Source: Pseudomonadota bacterium (lineage in GTDB: Bacteria > Myxococcota_A > UBA796 > GCA-2862545). From it: DNA of 48,158 nt. Shown here piece after piece: positions 44,138 through 48,158 of the stretch. Position numbers and translations under genes: made by a program. The number at the start of each line of letters is the position of its first letter. Positions within the stretch are counted from its first letter, which is position 1. The notes under the pieces are model-generated. The model saw only the letters and a list, made by a program, of their open reading frames with translations, was not told the DNA's origin and did no database searches. The stretch covers positions 1 to 48,158 of the forward strand of contig CANNIZ010000033.1 in the NCBI GenBank assembly GCA_947505245.1. The letters are read 5' to 3'.

Positions 44138-44721
44138 GGCACCGTCGCAGGAGTCGTCGCTGGCGCGTCATCCGCGAACCGGAAGCCGTTGAAGAACATC
44201 TCCTTCCAGGTGATGATGTCGTAGGAACGCGGGCCGTAGACGAACATCACCGCGAGGCGGTCCTGGTTCACCCAGCCGTTGATCGCCCACTCATCGCCGT
44301 CCTTGTCCTTCCAAAAATCGATCACGCCGACCGCGGAAGGCTCGGAGTCCAGCGTGTGACCGCGACCGACCCCCGCCGCTTCGCTCACGTTGAGCTGCCC
44401 CTTCAAGAACTCCAGGTAGGACTCGAGCAGCGCGCCGCGCTCCTCCGGGGGCCCGTCCGCGAGCCTCTCCTTGAACTTCACCGCGATGACGCCCGCGTGA
44501 AACCCGCCGCCAAGGTCCGAGTCCACGGTCCACACCAGCGAACCATCTTCGGACGTCACCGGCGCGTCGATCGTGATGCCGCTCGGCGCGTAGAACGCAC
44601 AGCCGCAGCCGGGGATGGAGGTGCGTTCGAGGCGCGGGTGCGGATCTTCCGCCGGCGCTCGCGCCATCGCTGCAGCCACCCAAAACACCAGGGCCATCAC
44701 CATCCGCCACCTCGCGCCCAT
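44134..44721 (-). CDS. Exported protein of the PEGA-kinase operon, unknown
   Basis: 195 aa. A signal peptide (MVMALVFWVAAAMARA, cleavage near residue 21-23) is followed by a single domain of about 165 residues with a CGC pair near residue 40 and a pattern of alternating strands and two helices (GALLESYLEFLKGQL, GVIDFWKDKDGDEWAINGW). No family recognised. ATG 44721 follows the upstream stop by 1 base; an internal ATG at 44703 is possible. The 4-base overlap with the kinase start suggests equal amounts of both proteins, which would fit a ligand or accessory protein for the kinase PEGA domain. Confidence 0.72.
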   Translation of the reverse strand: MGARWRMVMALVFWVAAAMARAPAEDPHPRLERTSIPGCGCAFYAPSGITIDAPVTSEDGSLVWTVDSDLGGGFHAGVIAVKFKERLADGPPEERGALLESYLEFLKGQLNVSEAAGVGRGHTLDSEPSAVGVIDFWKDKDGDEWAINGWVNQDRLAVMFVYGPRSYDIITWKEMFFNGFRFADDAPATTPATVP

Positions 44722-44722
44722 T

Positions 44723-45166
44723 CTACCTGCGGCCGACCACCACGTTGACGCCCACCGTCAAAAAGTCGCTGTCGGCGGGGGCAGCCCACAGATCGTCGGC
44801 TCGCAGGGCGCGGCTATAGCCCACCATGGGTCCTACACCGACGGCGGGCACGAGGGGGAATACGTAGCCGACGAAATTGTCGATCGTGACGCGATTCACG
44901 CGACCTTCGCGGATGGTGGTCGCGTTCACCTCGACGAAAGGCCCGCTCACGGCGTCGGGCCACGGCGCCTGAAACGGGGCCAGCGGTCGGACGCGAACGC
45001 TCGTAAACACGAACCGCGCCGTGCTGTCCTGAGTAAACCCGCCATGCGACGGGACCTGCCGCCACGTCGACGCCCACTGCAGGCCCGACGCGAGGTCATG
45101 AGCCTCGACGGGCCGCGTTGCGAGCAGGCCCACCAGGCAAACCACCGACCACTCTGGCGCGCGCAT
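44723..45166 (-). CDS. Exported beta-rich protein, first gene of the PEGA-kinase operon
   Basis: 147 aa. A signal peptide ends near PVEA (residue 22). The mature part consists of amphipathic beta strands (FVFTSVRVRPLAP, GPFVEVNATTI, FVGYVFPLVPAVGVGPMVGYSRAL) and ends in LTVGVNVVVGRR, like a small outer-membrane barrel or surface protein, although it is short for an eight-stranded barrel. ATG 45166 has GGAG about 5 nt upstream. It begins the minus-strand unit of four genes separated by 1 bp, a 4-bp overlap and 12 bp. No family recognised. Confidence 0.68.
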   Translation of the reverse strand: MRAPEWSVVCLVGLLATRPVEAHDLASGLQWASTWRQVPSHGGFTQDSTARFVFTSVRVRPLAPFQAPWPDAVSGPFVEVNATTIREGRVNRVTIDNFVGYVFPLVPAVGVGPMVGYSRALRADDLWAAPADSDFLTVGVNVVVGRR

Positions 45167-45329
45167 GTTGCTCCGGCGGCCCCGGTGGATGCGGTCTCAC
45201 CGTAGCGGGGTCACCTACCGAAGCTGTTTGCAGGAAGCGCGCCACGACCAAACGTCCCGCCCCCTCGTCGGCTCGCGCAGGTAGCCGCGATGCGCCGGAA
45301 CGCATAGATGGCGGCCCTCGGAGGTCATC

Positions 45330-46424
45330 ATGGGTCTGCAAGCGGGCATCGTCGGGTTGCCGAACGTCGGAAAGAGCACGCTGTTCAACGCGCTCACCGC
45401 GGCGGGGGCCGAGGCGGCGAACTACCCGTTCTGCACGATCGAGCCGAACATCGGCATGCTCACCGTGCCCGACTCGCGCCTCGCCGAGATCAACACGCTG
45501 ATGCCGACGGAGAAGCTGCTCCCCGCCATGGTCGAGGTCGTCGACATCGCCGGCCTCGTGCGCGGCGCGTCCAAGGGTGAAGGCCTGGGCAACCAGTTCC
45601 TCGGGCACATCCGCACCGTGGACGCCGTCCTGCACGTCGTTCGCTGCTTCGAAGACTCGGACATCGCGCACGTCGAGCAGAGCATCGATCCCATGCGCGA
45701 CATCGAGATCATCACCCTCGAGCTCATCTTCGCAGACATGGCATCCGCCGAGAAGCGCGCCAACAAGTACGGCAAGCTGGCCAAGGGCGGCGACAAGGAG
45801 GCCGCCCTCCACGCCAAGGTCGCCGAGCAGCTCTTGGAGCTGTTCAACGCCGGCCTGCCCGCGCTGGCGGGCAAGTGGACGGACGACGAGCGCGTGGCGC
45901 TGAAGGAAGCGCAGATGATCACGAGCAAGCCCGTGCTCTACGTCTGCAATGTGGACGAGAAGAGCCTGCTCACCGGCAACGCCATGGTGGACACGGTCAA
46001 GGCGCGCGCCACGTCGGAGAACGCCGAGGTCGTCGTGATCTGCGCCAAGGTCGAGTCCGAGATCGCCGAGCTCGACCCCGCGGACCGCGCCGGCTTCCTC
46101 GCCGACCTCGGCCTCGCCGAGCCCGGCCTCGCCACGCTCGCCCGCGGCACCTACCACCTGCTCGGCCTGCAGACGTACTTCACTGCGGGCCCGAAGGAGA
46201 TCCGCGCGTGGACCATCCCCATCGGCTCGAAAGCGCCCCAGGCGGCGGGCGTCATCCATACGGACTTCGAGAAGGGCTTCATCAAGGCGGAGGTGTACAG
46301 CATCCCCGACCTGAAGGCGCTCAAGACGGAAGCGGCGCTGAAGGCGGCGGGCAAGCTGCGCATCGAAGGCAAGGAGTACGTCGTGCAGGATGGCGACATC
46401 ATGCACTTCCGCTTCAACGTTTAG
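45330..46424 (+). CDS. ychF: YchF/OLA1-type P-loop NTPase
   Basis: 364 aa, the usual length. G1 GLPNVGKST, G3 DIAGLVRGASKGEGLG, and NVDE in place of the GTPase NKxD motif, the substitution that lets YchF prefer ATP. A helical domain is inserted at about residues 125-200, and a TGS-like C-terminal domain ends in EYVVQDGDIMHFRFNV. YchF binds ribosomes and is linked to stress responses and translation. Housekeeping gene present in nearly all bacteria. ATG 45330 has GGAGG 5 nt upstream. The 163 bp before it, shared with the divergent operon, show no clear promoter. Confidence 0.97.
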   Translation: MGLQAGIVGLPNVGKSTLFNALTAAGAEAANYPFCTIEPNIGMLTVPDSRLAEINTLMPTEKLLPAMVEVVDIAGLVRGASKGEGLGNQFLGHIRTVDAVLHVVRCFEDSDIAHVEQSIDPMRDIEIITLELIFADMASAEKRANKYGKLAKGGDKEAALHAKVAEQLLELFNAGLPALAGKWTDDERVALKEAQMITSKPVLYVCNVDEKSLLTGNAMVDTVKARATSENAEVVVICAKVESEIAELDPADRAGFLADLGLAEPGLATLARGTYHLLGLQTYFTAGPKEIRAWTIPIGSKAPQAAGVIHTDFEKGFIKAEVYSIPDLKALKTEAALKAAGKLRIEGKEYVVQDGDIMHFRFNV

Positions 46425-46596
46425 GGGGTCTGAGACGACCGCGGTTCTTGGCCGTTCTTCGGTTTTGAAGCAAACACTTCACCGGCGACCAATGACGACC
46501 GTTGACGACGGTTCGAGGCGTTTTCGGGTGGTCGTGTGTCCCTGGTGTGTCCAGGGTCACACGGCGCGGAAGGCTCTGGTCAGGCCGTAGCGACGG
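46425..46596. other. Convergent intergenic region ychF / XRE regulator
   Basis: 172 bases with no gene. Besides the hairpin at 46536-46562 it contains ACCGT-TGACG-ACGGT (about 46498-46512) and is less GC-rich than its neighbours. Confidence 0.5.
46536..46562. terminator. Bulged hairpin between convergent genes
   Basis: CCCTGG (46540-46545), TGTGT loop, CCAGGG (46551-46556), extended by GTGT with ACAC across a 2-nt bulge. Likely transcription end for ychF or the XRE gene, or both. No U-tract. Confidence 0.45.
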
Positions 46597-46935
46597 TCAC
46601 CGTTTCCGGGTCGGTCGCCCACGGAGCAGGGCGATGGCGGCCTCGACCGCGGCGGCGTCCGCCGTGCGGGACAGGTCGACCAGGGCCTCGCGACGAGAGG
46701 CGATGGGATCGACGAGAAGATCGAACGGCTCCACGCCGAGCCGGTTCGCAAGGTCGGCGAGGGCCGTGAGCGACGGCAGCTTCTTCGCAGCTTCCAGCTC
46801 GGACAGGTACGACTTCGACTGCACGACGTCGCCCGAGTAGGCCAGCGCCTCCTGCGTCAGGTCGCGCTCCTCACGGAGTGCGCGTAGGCGGGCCGCGAGC
46901 CGGCGCTTGAGTTCAGGCGCGTCCTGTTGTTCCAC
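46597..46935 (-). CDS. XRE-family helix-turn-helix regulator
   Basis: 112 aa from GTG 46935, the only start left after an in-frame TAG upstream; it lacks a good Shine-Dalgarno, so the message may be almost leaderless. Residues 10-72 are an XRE/Cro-type helix-turn-helix domain: LRALREERDLTQEALAY, SYLSELEAAKKLPSLTAL, LANRLGVEPFDLL. The last 40 residues are helical (AAAVEAAIALLRG) and may dimerise. It is divergent from the membrane-protein gene at 47007, and the gap between them has two inverted repeats, so it probably controls itself and that operon. Confidence 0.88.
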   Translation of the reverse strand: MEQQDAPELKRRLAARLRALREERDLTQEALAYSGDVVQSKSYLSELEAAKKLPSLTALADLANRLGVEPFDLLVDPIASRREALVDLSRTADAAAVEAAIALLRGRPTRKR

Positions 46936-46937
46936 CT

Positions 46938-46985
46938 CGGTTGACTACGCCAACCGCGTCACTTACCAGTTCGCCAATAGCGAAC
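46938..46985. promoter_or_regulatory. Putative promoter with two operator-like inverted repeats
   Basis: Repeat 1: CGGTTG, 7-nt spacer, CAACCG (46938-46956). Repeat 2: GTTCGC, 5-nt spacer, GCGAAC (46969-46985). A possible plus-strand promoter overlaps them: TTGACT (46941-46946), 17-bp spacer, TACCAG (46964-46969). A repressor bound here would block the 47007 operon and, since repeat 1 abuts the XRE start codon, the regulator's own expression. Confidence 0.5.
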
Positions 46986-47006
46986 ATTGCCGAGGAGTAG
47001 GCTTAG

Positions 47007-47711
47007 ATGGGCAACAAAGGCGTGTTCGCATCCGGGTGTGTGGTCGGCGCTGTTCTCGGTGTGGTCGGTACGATCACGCTCAGCGTGGCCCTGCCGCTGG
47101 GGATCGTCGCGGTGGGCAGTCAGGTCGCCGCGCGTGTCACCGACACGAGCACGGTGATCGGCACGTACGCGTGCCACGGCTGCCTGTACGGCCAGCTGGT
47201 GTTCAGGCCCGGTGGCCGCGTCAACGTGGCTGGCTTCTACGAGACGTCGTTCACCCAGGAGGGCGACCGCATCTACGTGGAAGCCGATCCAAGCGACCTG
47301 ACGTTGCGCGTCGTCGACGCGGACACGCTCCAGGGCGAGGGTTTCGCTGAGGGCACCTACAAGAGGCAGAGCGAGGAGGCCCTGGCGTCCACCGCCCCAG
47401 CGCCCGCGGCGCCGACAGCGACGCCGCAGGAGCGCCTTGCAGCGTTCGAACGGGTGACGCTGGACCCCGCGGGGCTCATCATCGCGTCGGTCGCGCTCGA
47501 CCCGAAGGACGAACACCGTGTGATCGTGCAGGTGAAGTCGATGTTCATGATCCACGGCGAACGCACAAGGTTCGACGACATCAGCGCCATGGCAGCGAAC
47601 TGGGTGGCGATCGACTCGCCAGACGACCCGACGCGTGCGTCGCTTCTCGTGCGCGACGGGCGTCACGAGGTGGGCAGTGCCAAGGGCCTGGAAACGCGGC
47701 TGTCGCCATGA
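47007..47711 (+). CDS. Membrane-anchored protein with CHGC motif, unknown
   Basis: 234 aa. One hydrophobic helix at residues 8-40 (VVGAVLGVVGTITLSVALPL) anchors it; the rest is probably outside. Residues 50-115 (IGTYACHGCLYGQLVFRPGGRV) form a small beta domain with a CxxC pair; then an Ala/Pro/Thr linker and a second domain of about 85 residues (RLAAFERVTLDPAGLIIASV). No family recognised. ATG 47007 has GAGGAG 10 nt upstream. First gene of a two-gene unit (next start overlaps its stop), divergent from the XRE regulator. Confidence 0.7.
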   Translation: MGNKGVFASGCVVGAVLGVVGTITLSVALPLGIVAVGSQVAARVTDTSTVIGTYACHGCLYGQLVFRPGGRVNVAGFYETSFTQEGDRIYVEADPSDLTLRVVDADTLQGEGFAEGTYKRQSEEALASTAPAPAAPTATPQERLAAFERVTLDPAGLIIASVALDPKDEHRVIVQVKSMFMIHGERTRFDDISAMAANWVAIDSPDDPTRASLLVRDGRHEVGSAKGLETRLSP

Positions 47712-47980
47712 ACCACGATGGCGGCAGCACGGGGTTCGGCGGCTGTTTGTGCTTGGTCATGGCCATCTGGCCGATCTGCCCGCTACTCGCCGCGTCCATC
47801 GGCTCACGGAAGGGCGACGCGATCGGCAGCTTTCTGATGGGCGCGCTGTTGGGGCCACTCGGCGTCATCCTTGCCGTGCTGTCGTCGGGCGACGGCGAAA
47901 CCGCGACGTGTCCGCACTGCAGGGGGCGGGTGTCGCCGAAGGCGCGCCTCTGCAAGCACTGCCGGACCGCCCTCAAGTAG
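47708..47980 (+). CDS. Small membrane protein with C-terminal zinc ribbon
   Basis: 90 aa, ATG overlapping the previous stop (ATGA). A hydrophobic segment at residues 11-30 and a second at 40-58 (GSFLMGALLGPLGVILAVL), then a rubredoxin-like zinc ribbon: CPHC, 11 residues, CKHC. The arrangement of membrane helices followed by a short zinc ribbon is widespread in small bacterial proteins of unknown role. Probably works with the protein encoded before it. Confidence 0.75.
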   Translation: MNHDGGSTGFGGCLCLVMAIWPICPLLAASIGSRKGDAIGSFLMGALLGPLGVILAVLSSGDGETATCPHCRGRVSPKARLCKHCRTALK

Positions 47981-48084
47981 GCGCCTACGCGAACGAAACG
48001 GTGGCGAAGTGTCGGCGAAAAACCTAATCAGCTGTGCGTCCTGAAGTCCTGGGCCGTGCAGCGTTTGCGTGGGCGGGAGCACAG

Positions 48085-48158
48085 ATGGCTGGACAACACA
48101 TGGAAGAGGCTGCGGTGGTCGACTGGCACGACCGCCTGAGCTGGGCACCTGCGCTGAA
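48085..48158 (+). CDS. Start of a gene running off the window (3' partial)
   Basis: ATG 48085 with GGGAG 6 nt upstream opens a frame that stays open to the last base (24 codons: MAGQHMEEAAVVDWHDRLSW and on). Too short to identify. It is 104 bp after the zinc-ribbon gene. Confidence 0.35.
   Translation, partial: MAGQHMEEAAVVDWHDRLSWAPAL

Noticed and set aside
41726..44224. 832-aa plus-strand frame opposite the PEGA kinase and TPR genes
   Set aside because: It crosses three real minus-strand genes and is very rich in Arg/His/Gly; no recognisable domain.

Overview
The window is GC-rich DNA, almost fully coding, and looks like a chromosome segment from a Myxococcota-type bacterium (a former deltaproteobacterium). 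This is inferred from gene style: many lipoproteins with Asp/Thr-rich linkers after the lipobox, MopE-type Asp/Cys metal-binding repeats, FG-GAP and LamG-like surface proteins, two eukaryote-like Ser/Thr kinases (one with a PEGA tail, one with an extracytoplasmic sensor), a WD40-caspase protein and a TPR-TonB receptor fusion. No rRNA, tRNA, CRISPR array, transposase or integrase was seen.

Layout. 1-1640 (+): the 3' end of a biotin-dependent acyl-CoA carboxylase subunit and two exported proteins. 2033-11521 (-): a tight five-gene block, in transcription order alpha/beta-hydrolase lipoprotein, TPR protein, M16 zinc peptidase, TPR-TonB receptor, lipoprotein; the receptor and periplasmic peptidase recall Fus-type import of a protein substrate. 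11559-14439: methyltransferase (+), then lipoprotein and fatty-acid desaturase (-). 14580-17447 (+): 2-oxoacid dehydrogenase E2, an overlapping shortened E1-alpha-like protein without its cofactor motif, and a CDF metal exporter. 17452-21626 (-): sensor Ser/Thr kinase translationally coupled to a lipase-like lipoprotein. 21627-22049: non-coding, with four 22-bp repeats in two inverted pairs. 22050-23759 (-): AAA ATPase. 23819-29307 (+): four-TM protein, secreted WD40-caspase and two unknown proteins. 29308-29649: non-coding, with a second repeat cluster of the same architecture. 29650-31269 (+): ABC-F ATPase.

31276-32454 (-) holds a bacteriohemerythrin and, upstream of it, the most notable gene: a thioredoxin-like lipoprotein whose first redox cysteine is replaced by an in-frame TGA (Trp-TGA-Pro-Ala-Cys), with a SECIS-like hairpin at the right distance. 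It is probably a selenoprotein that ordinary gene calling splits in two. 32525-41722 is a surface-protein region: an FG-GAP/UnbV lipoprotein, a LamG-like lipoprotein, a Cys-rich lipoprotein (-), a small lipoprotein, and two tandem MopE/beta-helix paralogues whose C-termini have been exchanged (NPCBM-like versus LamG-like). 41735-45166 (-) is a four-gene operon around a PEGA Ser/Thr kinase. 45330-46424 (+) is ychF. The window ends with an XRE regulator, divergent from a two-gene membrane-protein operon across two inverted repeats that look like operators, and the first codons of another gene.

Starts were moved from the longest possible reading frame wherever a Shine-Dalgarno sequence, a stop/start overlap or a signal sequence pointed elsewhere; alternatives are given.
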